Assembly (NCBI RefSeq): GCF_004323635.1
Contig: NZ_CP036515.1
Location: 2,605,501-2,669,500, forward strand
Direction of reading: 5' to 3'
DNA: 64,000 bases
Source: Lichenihabitans psoromatis
Lineage (GTDB): Bacteria > Pseudomonadota > Alphaproteobacteria > Rhizobiales > Beijerinckiaceae
Position numbers and translations under genes: made by a program. Position 1 is the first letter of the stretch. Each line of letters opens with the position of its first letter. Under the pieces are notes generated by a model, which worked only from the letters and a program-made list of their open reading frames with translations, was not told the DNA's origin and made no database searches. Shown one piece after another: positions 28,414 through 39,432 of the stretch.

Positions 28414-29367
28414 CTAGACATCGAAGATGAGGTGGCGCCGCTCTGGCGTCACCACGGCAAAATGGGCCGGGTCGCTGTCCCGGAACAACGAAACGAACAC
28501 ATCGACCAGGGCTTTGATGTGGACGGGTTTCATTGGGCCGTAGAGATCGGCGATCTGCAGCGTCGGAGCCGGGAGCGGATCGCTGAGCGGCACCCGTACC
28601 ACGCTCGCATTATCCATATTGCTGCGGGTGATCGGCCGCATGTTGAGGATCGCGAGCCCGAACCCCGCCGATACCGCACTTCGGACCGTCTCGTAGGAAC
28701 GTGAGCGAAAGCCCACGGTCGGTTTGATTCCATGGAGATCGTAGAGCGACAGGAGATAGCTCACCGTCAACGGCAGATCGAGCAGCACCAGCGGATAGGT
28801 CGCGAGGTCGTCGATCGACAGGCTCTCGGCCTCCGCAAGGGGATGTCCCGTCGGCAGCATGACATGCGCCGGCACGCGGCAGATCGGTGTGATGTGAGCG
28901 TTGAACTTTGGCCCGATATCGTAGGAGATCACGATATCGACGATGCCGCGATCGAGCCAGTCCGCAAGCTGGGTTTGATCTCCTTCGAACAAGGCGACAT
29001 CCGTCCGCCCGACGATGTCCCGAAATCGAACGATCCCCTCCGTCATGAAGAGGGCGCCGAAGGGCTCGAAACAACCGATCCGGATGGATTGCGTCTGCGA
29101 CTGTAGCACGCCGATTTTGCGCTGAAAGTCGGTCTCGGCGGCCAGCAGGGAGCGCCCGGCCGCGACGAAACGCTCGCCGCCCGGCGTCGTCTTGATGCCG
29201 CTCGACCGGCGCCGGTCGAAAATCCGTGCGCCGAGGCTGAATTCCGCGCTTTCGATGGCCGCCAGGATCGAAGACGCCGAAATGCGGAGCCGCCGGGAGG
29301 CTGCCTGAATGGATCCGCAATCGGCGACCGCGCAGACATAGGCGATCTGCCGAAGCGAGATGCTCAC
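28414..29367 (-). CDS. LysR-family transcriptional regulator
   Basis: 317 aa. N-terminal winged HTH (LRQIAYVCAVADCGSIQAASRRLRISASSILAAIESAE), then a periplasmic-binding-like effector domain (IRIGCFEPFGALF..., VPAHVMLPTGHPLAEAESL). Convergent with the amidase/GMC operon, 22 bp beyond its end, and the likely regulator of it or of the lactonase gene behind it; the direction gives no proof. Confidence 0.88.
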   Translation of the reverse strand: MSISLRQIAYVCAVADCGSIQAASRRLRISASSILAAIESAEFSLGARIFDRRRSSGIKTTPGGERFVAAGRSLLAAETDFQRKIGVLQSQTQSIRIGCFEPFGALFMTEGIVRFRDIVGRTDVALFEGDQTQLADWLDRGIVDIVISYDIGPKFNAHITPICRVPAHVMLPTGHPLAEAESLSIDDLATYPLVLLDLPLTVSYLLSLYDLHGIKPTVGFRSRSYETVRSAVSAGFGLAILNMRPITRSNMDNASVVRVPLSDPLPAPTLQIADLYGPMKPVHIKALVDVFVSLFRDSDPAHFAVVTPERRHLIFDV

Positions 29368-29569
29368 GGTTTGGCCCTGCGCAGCCGGATCACCGCTTGA
29401 TCGACGTGGCGATCGGGGATGCCGAACGGATGCAAGACCCGGCGCCCGAGCCTATGCAGACTTTCGCTGAACACGACAACCGGAAAGGACATGTCGCAAT
29501 GATGTCGCATTCCAAAGCGACCGGCAATGAGGCTGGCGGATCAGCTGCCGCGCATTCGACCGAAATTGG

Positions 29570-30421
<852 letters not shown>

Positions 30422-30642
30422 GGTGTTCCATCGATGTAGGAGGCCGGACGCTTCAACCAGACTAGCTGATTTCGTGCAGTGGTTTCCACTTGCCGAAGCG
30501 TTTCGATGTCGAACCATCGTGACGCCCATTGTGGAACTTACCGCGTGCGTTCAGGAGCCTTTCGGCTATTGCTTCGGCGATCGATCGATGGACCGCTGTC
30601 GTGTCGGTTCGCTGTCGTCGCGCCTTTGAGGAAACCATCGTG

Positions 30643-31944
30643 ATGGGTTTGTCGGATATCTTTGCTCGGATTGTCGCGTTGATCGGCGCCGGTGCGATCC
30701 TGCTCCGGCGCATGGAGGGGAGCGTCGATGTGCCGGCCCTCGGCCATGCACCAGCGATCCCGCTCGCCAAGCCGCAGGGTATTCCGACCCTCAAGATGCC
30801 GACCGCGCGGGGGTGGGCGCCGGGCCACGTGCCGGTCGCCGCGCCTGGGCTGAAGGTCAATGCCTTTGCGCCGGTGCTGAAGCACCCGCGTTGGATTCAC
30901 GTGCTGCCGAACGGCGATGTGCTTGCGTCCGAGGCTCTCGGCGACGCCGGCAAAATCAAGACCGCGTTCGATTACGCAATGTATAGCACGATGAAGCGGG
31001 CCGCCGCCGTCGGGACCAGCCCGAACCGGATCACATTGTTGCGCGATCGGGATGGTGACGGCGTGGCGGAAACTCGCGAGGTTTTCCTGGACAATCAGGC
31101 CCAGCCGTTCGGCATGGCGATGTTGGACGACACGCTCTACGTCGGCAATACCGACGGCGTCATGGCCTTCCCCTACGCGGACGGGCAGACCCGTATCGCG
31201 GGGCCAGGGCGGAGGCTGACGACGTTCAAGTCGGGCGGCCATTGGACACGAAGCATCTTGGCGAGCCCGGATGGGACGCGGCTTTATATCGGGGTCGGCT
31301 CGCTCAGCAATATCGGCGACGAGGGTCTGGTGGCCGAGGAAGGAAGAGCCGCCATCTACGAACTCGATCGTGCGACGGGACAAAGCCGGATGTTCGCCAC
31401 CGGGCTCCGTAACCCTGTCGGCCTGGCTTGGCAGCCTGAAACGGGCGCGCTCTGGACGGCGGTGAACGAGCGCGACGGCCTCGGCGACGAAACGCCGCCG
31501 GATTATCTCACGTCGGTGAAGGACGGGGGCTTCTACGGCTGGCCCTATTGCTATTGGGGCAAGACGGTCGATGACCGGGTCCCGCAGGACGCGGCCGCCG
31601 TCGCAACCGCAATCACGCCGGATTATGCGTTGGGCGGTCACACGGCTTCGCTCGGCCTCTGCTGGCTTCCGGCCGGTATCCTTCCCGGCTTCGGCGACGG
31701 CATGGTGATCGGCCAACATGGCTCTTGGAACCGCAGCAAGCTCAGCGGCTACAAAGTGGTGTTCGTCCCATTTGCCGATGGCAAGCCGACCGGCGAACCC
31801 CCGCGTGACATCCTCTCCGGCTTTCTCGCGCCCGATGAAAAAGTGTCTTACGGCCGCCCGGTCGGCGTCACGATCGGACCGGATAATTGCCTGTTGGTCG
31901 CTGACGACGTGGGCGATGTGATTTGGCGTGTGACGGCCGCCTGA
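30643..31944 (+). CDS. PQQ-dependent sugar dehydrogenase / sorbosone dehydrogenase-like beta-propeller
   Basis: 433 aa. An N-terminal membrane anchor or signal (IFARIVALIGAGAILL) precedes a six-bladed GDH-like propeller: FAPVLKHPRWIHVLPNGDVLASE, NRITLLRDRDGDGVAETR, LRNPVGLAWQPETGALWTAVNERD, GFYGWPYCYWG, and MVIGQHGSWNRSKLSGYKVVFVPF, a recurrent segment of this family. Oxidises an aldehyde or sugar in the periplasm if PQQ is available. The start is at the ATG after GAGGAAACCATCGTG. Divergent from the lactonase-like gene. Confidence 0.88.
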   Translation: MGLSDIFARIVALIGAGAILLRRMEGSVDVPALGHAPAIPLAKPQGIPTLKMPTARGWAPGHVPVAAPGLKVNAFAPVLKHPRWIHVLPNGDVLASEALGDAGKIKTAFDYAMYSTMKRAAAVGTSPNRITLLRDRDGDGVAETREVFLDNQAQPFGMAMLDDTLYVGNTDGVMAFPYADGQTRIAGPGRRLTTFKSGGHWTRSILASPDGTRLYIGVGSLSNIGDEGLVAEEGRAAIYELDRATGQSRMFATGLRNPVGLAWQPETGALWTAVNERDGLGDETPPDYLTSVKDGGFYGWPYCYWGKTVDDRVPQDAAAVATAITPDYALGGHTASLGLCWLPAGILPGFGDGMVIGQHGSWNRSKLSGYKVVFVPFADGKPTGEPPRDILSGFLAPDEKVSYGRPVGVTIGPDNCLLVADDVGDVIWRVTAA

Positions 31945-32024
31945 TCGCGATCAGACGGCGCCGCTGCTCCGTAGGCATGACTTCACAAGCGCGCCGCCTT
32001 GCGTCATCTGTCGCGCCGGACACG

Positions 32025-32417
32025 ATGCTGAACCGTCGAGTGAGGTACCGATTGCGACAGGACGATCGATCGACGATCCGCTGGCTCGAGCGTGGCGCTT
32101 GGGCCGTCGCGGTCGCCATGATGCTGGCCGGACTGTCTGATGCCGCCCGTGCCGCCGATGCGGCTGGGCTCGAAGCCGCTTACAAATCATGCGCGTTCTA
32201 TGCCGCCATGCGGTTCCCGACGCCGGCCACAGAGGCTCACGAGATCGCGAGAGCATCCGTGGCATCGTGTGAAAAACATGCCCAGGCGATGCGAACCGCT
32301 TGGGCGGGTTCTGGTCCGGACATTCGCGAACGGGAGATTGCCCGAGCCCACGAAGAGGCTCTCGCGATCGCCCTGAAAGCCGCGGATGCGATGCACCGGA
32401 GCCGTCGCGGCATGTGA
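32025..32417 (+). CDS. Small secreted hypothetical protein
   Basis: About 130 aa from the ATG at 32025 (an ATG at 31977 is also possible). A basic N-terminus leads into a signal peptide (AWAVAVAMMLAGLSDAARA-ADA), then a helical domain with two Cys (YKSCAFYAAM, ASVASCEKHAQAM) and many charged residues. No family recognised. Lies after the sorbosone-dehydrogenase-like gene and convergent with the T3SS translocator gene. Confidence 0.5.
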   Translation: MLNRRVRYRLRQDDRSTIRWLERGAWAVAVAMMLAGLSDAARAADAAGLEAAYKSCAFYAAMRFPTPATEAHEIARASVASCEKHAQAMRTAWAGSGPDIREREIARAHEEALAIALKAADAMHRSRRGM

Positions 32418-32469
32418 CGGCCGCGACAGCTTGAATAGACGAGCCATGATGGCCCGGACCGACCTGCGA

Positions 32470-35400
32470 TCAGTAGGTGACCGGCGGGGGTGAGTCCGGA
32501 ACATAGCCGTTCGGCGCCGCGATCAGCGTTCCGAGATCCGGTACGGTGATGCCCGACGGCTTGAAGCCGTCCTGCAGCTCCTTGTACCAATCGCCTTCCT
32601 GCTGGGCTTTCTTGTCATCCGCCTGGATGCTCTTGACGATGGCGTAGATCAGTCCGCCGATGGCCGCCACGCCGCCGACGACTCCGCCGATCGCGCCAAA
32701 GACACCACCGAGGGCCGCCAGGGATTCGGTCGCGGCGAGAGCACCGACGCGCGGCAGGACGTAAGTCGCGACTTCGCCGATGCCGGCGATCGAACTGATG
32801 CCATTCAGCCCGGCGAAAATGCCCTGCGCGGCCGCGCCGCCGATGTCGCCTGCATCCGCCGCCTGCTTGGCCCCGATCGCGCCGAGTGCGAGCCCGAGAG
32901 CATTGCCTGCAACGCCGCCGATCGATTTTCCGACGTTTTCCGCATCTTTGCCGACGGTCGTCAGCGTCTTCAAGTTGTCGGCACGCCCCTGATATTCGGC
33001 GAGTTGGGCCTGCTGATCGGGCGTGAAGCCCGGCAGTTCACTTAGGGCTTGCAGGTTTTTCAGGTTCGGCGCGTCGTTCTTCACGACATCCTGCAGGCCC
33101 TTGAGGGTCGTGCCATAATATTTGGCACCCCCCTCGGTCAGCAAACCGGCCACGCCGAGCGACTGGTTGGCGGTCTGCAGATCGGAACCGCCGCCGGTTC
33201 CGAGCCGTGCCCCCATGGCCCCAGCCAGCAAAAGCGCAGACGCGCCGTGGAACACGCCCGCCTTGTAGGCGGGCGTTGTGGTCGACGAGGAGGCGACGGG
33301 TGTCCATCCCTTCTGCACCTTGGCCATCGCGTCATCGAACTTCAATCCGCTGCGCATCGCGTCGTTGATTTGCCGGATCGCCGCGATGATTTCGGCTGCG
33401 GGCGGCTGGTCTTTGCCGGCTGTCGCAAGGGTGCCGAGGTTGTTTTGAATGAGCTGCTGAAGCTTCGGATCGTCCACACCGTTCACGCCGAGACCGTTCA
33501 ACATGTCCTCACCGGACTTGCCGTCGGTCAATTGGGCGCGCGCCAGCGACGTCGCCTTGTCGTTGAATTTGTCGGTTCCGGCCTGCACCGTGTCCGCGTC
33601 GAGGACGCTGTCGTAAACGGTCTTGTCGGTGGCCGACTGAATGATCGCCTTATCCGAAGGGGTGCCGGATGCGATGAGGTCATCGATCTGCTTGCCCGAG
33701 GTGATGTCGTCATAGCCCTGCGTGATCTTGTCCTTGATGTCCTGCGGAGCGGCCGCCAGGGCCTTTGACAGATCAGTCGTCGTGTTGAGCGCTTGTGCGT
33801 AGAAGCTGGGTTTAGCGAGAAAGCTGCCGAGCGCGGCTGTGGTGCTCAGCGGATTACCGTTGCTGTCCTTCTGCGCGAAGGCATCCTGCAGCGCTTGTGT
33901 GCTCGAATCGGCATCCGACTGTTTCTGCATGGCGGCTTTCAGCGATGGATCGCTGGAAACGAGGCCCTGCAAGGCGGCCGGCATCTTGTCGGTCATAAAG
34001 GATTGCACGTCCGTGTCTTTACTGAGCGTGTCGATCCGGCTCTGAACATCCTTGATGAAGTCGCTGCGCGTCTCGCCTGGCGTCGGGCCATCATAGTAGT
34101 TGTGATATTGATCGGGGCTGTCGAGGACGTTGGGGCCCTTGTCGGTTTGGAACTGGTTCTCGCCCGCATTGTACCGACCGATGGTCTGGCTGAGCTGGAT
34201 CAGCGCCGCTGCTTTATCGGCGCCGCTGGCGCTGCTCGATGCGCCCGTGAAATAATCCGGGTTCAGCTTGCTGGCGTCGCCGCCCGCATCTTTCACGGCC
34301 TGCTGCATCGCGTCGCTTTTCAGGCTCGAGATGCTGTCATCCTCGGTTTTGCTGCCGCTCTTGCCGATCAGCGCGTCGAGGTTGCTGTTCTGGATCGTGC
34401 CGTCGCTGAGAGTGCTTGCGTCGAGACCCGCATTGCCGAGCGCGGTGAATTCCCCTGCATTGCCAAAGAAGGCTGCCGCATGTTTCAGCGCATCCGGCAG
34501 CTTGGAATCGCTGTCGCCCGAGGCCACGGCCTTCAAGTCGTCGGCGTTGAACTTGCTGTCGACCTTGGCGGCGCCGCTCCCGGCGGCATCGAGAACCGGC
34601 ATGTTGGCCTCGAGGATCGAGCCGTTCACGGCTTTCTCGGTGGCGATCGCATCGGCTTTCGGATCGTCTTTCTTAAAGGCCGCAAAGCTGCTTTTCGCCG
34701 AATCCGCCGATTTGTTGAGGTCGCTCACGAAGCCGCCGATCGCATCGCGCGTGATCGTGCCGTCGACCGTCAGCCGTTTCGCGACGGCGTCATTGGCCAT
34801 GAGGCGGCTCTCGGCATCGGCCACATTCTGGGGCATGTCGTTGAGTTTGGGATCGCCGCGATCATGGGCGCCGAACCAGTTCTGCAAGGTTGCGGCGTCG
34901 TCGCCGATTTGCGCCAGGGATGCCTTGTCGCTGTCCGATACAGCTCCGCCGAGGCTGTTCAGCCAGTCGTGAACATGGCTGTTCTGAGCCGAGAAGCCAA
35001 CCTGGCCTGAGAGCAGCGCTTCAAAGTTGCTGTTGCTGATCGTGCCGTCTTTGCTGGCGCCGCCCGCATTGGCCAAGCTGCTGAACTTGCCCGGATCCAA
35101 ACTATATTGGATGGCCGCGTTTTTCAGCACATCCGGCAGGCCCGGCGCCTTCGAGTCTTTATCGTCCGACTCGATCGCTTTCAGATCGTCGGCGTTGATC
35201 TTGCCGTCGACCTTCGCGTTGCTGCTTCCCGCGTCGTCGAGAATGGGCAAGTTGGCCTGAAGCACCGAGGTCAGCGCCGCCTGCGATGTCGCGGAGGGGT
35301 CGAGGTTCGTGCTGTGCTTCTCAAAAGACTCGAAGTCGCTTTTGGCCGATTTTGCCGCATCGTCGAGCCGGTGCAGAAAATCGCCGATCTTGTCGCGCGT

Positions 35401-36114
35401 CACGACGCCTTTGTCGGTGAGCTGCTTGGCGACCGCGTCGTTGGCGAACAGCCGGTTTTCGGCATCGGAGACGTTCTGCGGCATGGTGTTGATCGCTGGA
35501 TCGCCCCGTTTATGCGAGTCGAACCAGCTCTTCAGCGTGGCCGCGTCGTCGCCGGTCTGAGCGAGACCTTTCTTGTCGTCTTCGGTGACCGAATTGCCGA
35601 GAGCATCCAGCCAAGAATGCACGTCCTTATCGTCGACCGACGGGCTCGATTGCGCCTGGCCGCCGACCGGGGCGACGCCTCCGAAGGCAAAATGGCCAAG
35701 GCTCGCAAGCGGCGCGCCCAGCTGGGGAAGAGCCGCCGCCCGCTGCGACGGATTCATCGCCAGCAAGCGATGGATGGTGGCGGCCGGCACGGCGCAGAGC
35801 ACCGTCAAGCCATGTCGTTCGGCATAATCGTCGACCGATAGCGTCTCGATCTCGTCGAAGCCCGCATCCGGCTCGCGAACGCCGCCGCTGCGCAGGTCGC
35901 GAAGCACCACATGGCCAGCCGAAACCGTCTCAGCCACGGGTCCGAGAAACACGATTTCGTCGGCATCGGTCCGGGCGGTCGAGGCTGCGGCCGCAAGGCA
36001 ATTTGACGGAGGCGTCGCGTTATCGATCGTCAGCAGCGTCGAGGTTGGCTGATCGTCCGTCACGGAGACGATCGGTGCGTGGCTCGGGTTCGACATGGTT
36101 GATATGGACGACAT
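32470..36114 (-). CDS. Giant HrpF/NolX/HrpK-type T3SS translocator candidate, copy 1
   Basis: 1214 aa, acidic, rich in Asp, Ser and Ala, almost no Cys. A unique N-terminal region (1-160) is followed by two repeats of about 200 aa (about 165-368 and 381-583), each containing DDAATL-x-W and DMPQNV/TMPQNV, NDAVAK and KxNADDLKA. A middle part has QGLVSSDPSLKAAMQ and related helices. The C-terminal third has AYKAGVFHGASALLLAGAMG and a long glycine-rich hydrophobic stretch (about 1132-1163), as in HrpF/NolX/PopF translocators that insert in host membranes. Start at the ATG at 36114, six bases after GGAG. Downstream of its paralogue in the T3SS cluster. No signal peptide. Confidence 0.75.
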   Translation of the reverse strand: MSSISTMSNPSHAPIVSVTDDQPTSTLLTIDNATPPSNCLAAAASTARTDADEIVFLGPVAETVSAGHVVLRDLRSGGVREPDAGFDEIETLSVDDYAERHGLTVLCAVPAATIHRLLAMNPSQRAAALPQLGAPLASLGHFAFGGVAPVGGQAQSSPSVDDKDVHSWLDALGNSVTEDDKKGLAQTGDDAATLKSWFDSHKRGDPAINTMPQNVSDAENRLFANDAVAKQLTDKGVVTRDKIGDFLHRLDDAAKSAKSDFESFEKHSTNLDPSATSQAALTSVLQANLPILDDAGSSNAKVDGKINADDLKAIESDDKDSKAPGLPDVLKNAAIQYSLDPGKFSSLANAGGASKDGTISNSNFEALLSGQVGFSAQNSHVHDWLNSLGGAVSDSDKASLAQIGDDAATLQNWFGAHDRGDPKLNDMPQNVADAESRLMANDAVAKRLTVDGTITRDAIGGFVSDLNKSADSAKSSFAAFKKDDPKADAIATEKAVNGSILEANMPVLDAAGSGAAKVDSKFNADDLKAVASGDSDSKLPDALKHAAAFFGNAGEFTALGNAGLDASTLSDGTIQNSNLDALIGKSGSKTEDDSISSLKSDAMQQAVKDAGGDASKLNPDYFTGASSSASGADKAAALIQLSQTIGRYNAGENQFQTDKGPNVLDSPDQYHNYYDGPTPGETRSDFIKDVQSRIDTLSKDTDVQSFMTDKMPAALQGLVSSDPSLKAAMQKQSDADSSTQALQDAFAQKDSNGNPLSTTAALGSFLAKPSFYAQALNTTTDLSKALAAAPQDIKDKITQGYDDITSGKQIDDLIASGTPSDKAIIQSATDKTVYDSVLDADTVQAGTDKFNDKATSLARAQLTDGKSGEDMLNGLGVNGVDDPKLQQLIQNNLGTLATAGKDQPPAAEIIAAIRQINDAMRSGLKFDDAMAKVQKGWTPVASSSTTTPAYKAGVFHGASALLLAGAMGARLGTGGGSDLQTANQSLGVAGLLTEGGAKYYGTTLKGLQDVVKNDAPNLKNLQALSELPGFTPDQQAQLAEYQGRADNLKTLTTVGKDAENVGKSIGGVAGNALGLALGAIGAKQAADAGDIGGAAAQGIFAGLNGISSIAGIGEVATYVLPRVGALAATESLAALGGVFGAIGGVVGGVAAIGGLIYAIVKSIQADDKKAQQEGDWYKELQDGFKPSGITVPDLGTLIAAPNGYVPDSPPPVTY

Positions 36115-36167
36115 AAGGAGCTCCATTTCGCTTCGACGACTGTGCAAGAGAGGGGACATCATTGGGC

Positions 36168-39100
36168 CTATTGTCCGGTGCCTGGTTCGACCATGGGCAG
36201 GGGAGTCGTGTCACCAGGCTGCACCGGACCTCCGGTGATGCCCCATTGGTTCAGGTCGGCCGCCGTTTGGTCGGTGAACGCGAAGGTGTGTTTCGATTGC
36301 TCGACCAAGGCGTAGATGCCGAGCCCCAGCAAGCCGAGAATTCCGACGCCGGCGCCGATGATGCCGAGCGTCGCCGAGGTCGCGGCCAGCGCGGCAGCAT
36401 CGGCGCCGATCGCGATCCCGAAGGTGTCTCCGAGCGCGATCCCCCCTTCGAGCAGCCCGAGAACACCGCTCCAGGTGCCCGTGATGCCACCGGCGATTCC
36501 GATGCCGCCGCCGACTTGATCGCCGTTCTTCAAGGATTGGACACCGCTGAAGATGCCGAGCGCGCCAGCGATGATGCCACCGGCCCCGCCGATCGCCTTA
36601 CCGGCGCCTTCGATCACTTTCAGAGCATCCGGATCGAGGATGTTCGGCAGGGCTCCGGTCGATTTCGCATATTTCGATCCGGCCTCCATCAAGCCGCCCA
36701 TGACCTGAAAGCTGCCTGCGATCAGCGCCGCTGGGACGGTGGGTGAACTGCCACCCTCGACACCCTTGGCGGCGAGCGCTCCGGCGGAGAAGAGAGCGCT
36801 GACACCATGCAGCAGTCCCTTGTTGTAGGCGTCGGCGAGCGGGCCGGTGGCTTTCGTGTCGCTGAGTTTGGCGAGTGCATCCTGCAATTTGGCGCCCTGC
36901 CGCACCTCGTTGAAAACGGAACCGAAGGCCGAGACGATCTTGTCGGGCGGAATCGCATTGCCGGCGCTATCCTTGAAGGCGTCCGGATTCTGAGCCACGA
37001 CCTGGGTCATGACGTCATTCAATTTTGCCGTATCGAGATTGCCGGAGGCATCGGCGAAGGCGGTGTTGAGCTCGGTCTGCGTGGTGCTGCCGAACAGGGA
37101 GGTTGTCAGCGTATCGGAGAAGGTCTGCTGCAGCTTCGCAGCATTGTCGGCGACATATTGCGTCGGAAGCGTGCTCCCGAAGGCCGCCGCATCCGAGGTG
37201 TATTGCCGGACCGCCGTACCGATGTCGGTTCCGCTTGCGATCGAGTCGGACAATTCCTTGCCCGACAGAATGTCAGTCTCGTAGGCCTGTTGCAGCTTGT
37301 CCTGCTGACCGGACTTCTGCGCGATCGCCTGCAGGTCGAGCCCCGTGGTCGCTTTGCCGTCGGTGCCGAGCGCCTTCGAGAACACCCCAGCTTCGCCGAT
37401 AAAGGCCTGCAGGCCATTCTCTGTCGAGAGTGGCTTGCCGTCACTCCCTTTAGCCGCAAGGGCATCCGTCAACCCTTGGCCGTTCTGCAGGTTGCCGTCG
37501 TAGAACGTCTGCATCGCGCCCTTGAGGTCAGGGTCGCTGTCGACGATGGTCTGAAGGGATGTGGTCTGGTTGTCCGAGATGAATTTTTGGACGTCGGGAT
37601 CGGCCGAGAGCTGCGCGATCCGCTCGCCGAGATCGGTCTGAACCTTGTCGATATTGGGGTTGATGCCCTTGTTCTCCATCAAGGGTTCGTCCCAATAATC
37701 CTCCTTGTTCCCGAGCGTGATCTTGGTGTCGAGATCGGTCAGCTTCTGCAGCACGGCGGCTTTCTGCGCGCCGGTGTAGTTGCTCGGGTTGGCGAACACA
37801 TCCGGACCCAGCGAGGATGTGTCGACGCCCGCCACCATGCTGCGGTTGGCGGCATCGCTCAGGATCGCGGTGAACTGCTGATCGTTCGTCGGAGCCGACT
37901 TGCTGATCCAATTCTGGATATTGCCCGCATCGAACGTGCCGTCTGCCTGGTTGATGGCCGGGTCGTCGCCAGAAATGTCGAACTGGTTGAACATGCCGGG
38001 CTGCGACCACAGCTTTGCGGCGCTGCCGAGGGACGCGCAGAGGCCGGGATTGTTTGCCGAGAGGGCGGCGAGGCCCGCGGATGTCACCAACCCGTCGTTC
38101 CGCGTCTCGTCGGTCGCACCATTGAGATGGGATGGATCGGCGTTCTGGATGATTTGCTGGTTCGCCGACACGATCGCGGCCGAGCGCACCATCGATTTCG
38201 AGAGGTCACCGGCGTCGGGGTTTTTCTTGACGTAATCCGCATAGGCGTTGCTGGCGTTCGTCGCACTGCCCTTGGCATCGGCGATAAACCGATCGACGTC
38301 GTCGTGCTGGATGATCCCGTCGGCCTTGCTGCCGCCCGAGTTGCCCACGTCGAGGGCTGTCTCGAGCGCCGGGTTTTGGGCGATATATTGCAGGATCTCG
38401 CGGCCTTCAGGCGGCACGGAATCGGGCGGATTGGCAAAGTCGATATGGTCGGTGTGCAGTCCCCAGCGGTTCCAATTATCCGAGAGGAGCTGTGCTGCGG
38501 CGAGTGGCCGGTTCAGCTCCTTTTCGGTTTGGGCGGCGGTCGTCGGATCCAGGCCGGTGGTGAGGCCGTCCCAAAGCTTCAGTTGATCGGCCGTGGAATA
38601 TTTCGATCCGTCGAGCAGCGTGTCGATTGAGTCGGTCGGTCCGAACTCCGGAGGCGCACCGCTCGACGCGTCGGCCGAGGCTTGGGTGAGGTAGGAGGCG
38701 ACATCTGCCTCCGTGATCACGCCGGTGCCGGTCCCATTGCCGAGTTGCGACATCAGCGATGGGTTTGAGGTAATGAAACTGAGGGTGGCTTTTGCATCGG
38801 CCGGCAGGTCGGCCGGCGGATTGTTCATCTGGGTCACCGAATGAAGGCCCCAAGCGTGCCAATTGGTCAGCAGCGCATTGACGTTGGTCAACGTATCGGT
38901 CGTCGGCGTTCCGGCCGGCATCGCTTTGAGAGCCGTCGCGGCATCACTCTTCGCATCCGAGATGAACGTGTCGAGCGCCGACTTGGTCATCACGTCGCCC
39001 GGCTTGCCGCCGGCATCCTGCACGATCGCCGAGAATAGCGTGGGGTTTGCCGCGAAGAATTTGAGCGTGTCTTGCGCGTTTTGCGGCAGCGTCGAAGGCG

Positions 39101-39377
39101 GGTTAGCGAAATCGACCCCCTGATGCAGGCCCCATGTGTCCCAATTGGCCGAGAGTTGCTCGGCTTGATCGAGGGGCGAGCCCGCGATGGGCGCCGCCGG
39201 GGCCGGGAGCTTCGGTCGCGGGAGCGGCACCGGCTCAACAAGACCGATCCTTATGTCGGATCGATCCGACGATCGATCGGACAAGGCGGCCTCGAACAGG
39301 CGTGGCAGATCACCCTGGCTACCCGATCCGCCATTCGGCCGCCCGCGCGATGTCGCGTCATTGATGATCGTCGTCAT
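36168..39377 (-). CDS. Giant HrpF/NolX/HrpK-type T3SS translocator candidate, copy 2
   Basis: 1069 aa, Asp/Ala/Ser-rich. Three imperfect repeats of about 75 aa, near 72-147, 166-237 and 295-372, share NWxxWGLH, NPPxxLP and (F/Y)IxxNPxL. A long middle region has GLVTSAGLAALSANNPGL and DSDPDLKGAMQTFYDG. The C-terminus has AYNKGLLHGVSALFSAGALA, matching copy 1, then several Gly/Ala-rich hydrophobic segments up to SATLGIIGAGVGILGLLGLG. This is the HrpF/NolX architecture: N-terminal repeats and C-terminal membrane segments. No signal peptide, as expected for a T3SS substrate. Start after GAAGGATCGAGTT. It lies between sctV and copy 1. Confidence 0.78.
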   Translation of the reverse strand: MTTIINDATSRGRPNGGSGSQGDLPRLFEAALSDRSSDRSDIRIGLVEPVPLPRPKLPAPAAPIAGSPLDQAEQLSANWDTWGLHQGVDFANPPSTLPQNAQDTLKFFAANPTLFSAIVQDAGGKPGDVMTKSALDTFISDAKSDAATALKAMPAGTPTTDTLTNVNALLTNWHAWGLHSVTQMNNPPADLPADAKATLSFITSNPSLMSQLGNGTGTGVITEADVASYLTQASADASSGAPPEFGPTDSIDTLLDGSKYSTADQLKLWDGLTTGLDPTTAAQTEKELNRPLAAAQLLSDNWNRWGLHTDHIDFANPPDSVPPEGREILQYIAQNPALETALDVGNSGGSKADGIIQHDDVDRFIADAKGSATNASNAYADYVKKNPDAGDLSKSMVRSAAIVSANQQIIQNADPSHLNGATDETRNDGLVTSAGLAALSANNPGLCASLGSAAKLWSQPGMFNQFDISGDDPAINQADGTFDAGNIQNWISKSAPTNDQQFTAILSDAANRSMVAGVDTSSLGPDVFANPSNYTGAQKAAVLQKLTDLDTKITLGNKEDYWDEPLMENKGINPNIDKVQTDLGERIAQLSADPDVQKFISDNQTTSLQTIVDSDPDLKGAMQTFYDGNLQNGQGLTDALAAKGSDGKPLSTENGLQAFIGEAGVFSKALGTDGKATTGLDLQAIAQKSGQQDKLQQAYETDILSGKELSDSIASGTDIGTAVRQYTSDAAAFGSTLPTQYVADNAAKLQQTFSDTLTTSLFGSTTQTELNTAFADASGNLDTAKLNDVMTQVVAQNPDAFKDSAGNAIPPDKIVSAFGSVFNEVRQGAKLQDALAKLSDTKATGPLADAYNKGLLHGVSALFSAGALAAKGVEGGSSPTVPAALIAGSFQVMGGLMEAGSKYAKSTGALPNILDPDALKVIEGAGKAIGGAGGIIAGALGIFSGVQSLKNGDQVGGGIGIAGGITGTWSGVLGLLEGGIALGDTFGIAIGADAAALAATSATLGIIGAGVGILGLLGLGIYALVEQSKHTFAFTDQTAADLNQWGITGGPVQPGDTTPLPMVEPGTGQ

Positions 39378-39432
39378 AACTCGATCCTTCTGGTGTGACG
39401 GGTCGGGAAAGCGGATGGGCGAGGCTGCATCG

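Noticed and set aside
36807..38630. 607-codon open frame antisense to the second giant translocator
   Set aside because: Shadow of high-GC codon usage: Arg/Gly/Val-rich with no family motif, while the minus strand has a coherent repeat protein with a ribosome site. The same applies to long antisense frames over cyoB (16206-17756) and sctV (39862-41517).
39255..39280. Palindrome GTCGGATCGATCCGAC with further GATC repeats near the start of the second translocator gene
   Set aside because: Explained by repeated Ser-Asp-Arg codons (SDRSSDRSD); short GATCGATC palindromes are common throughout this sequence.
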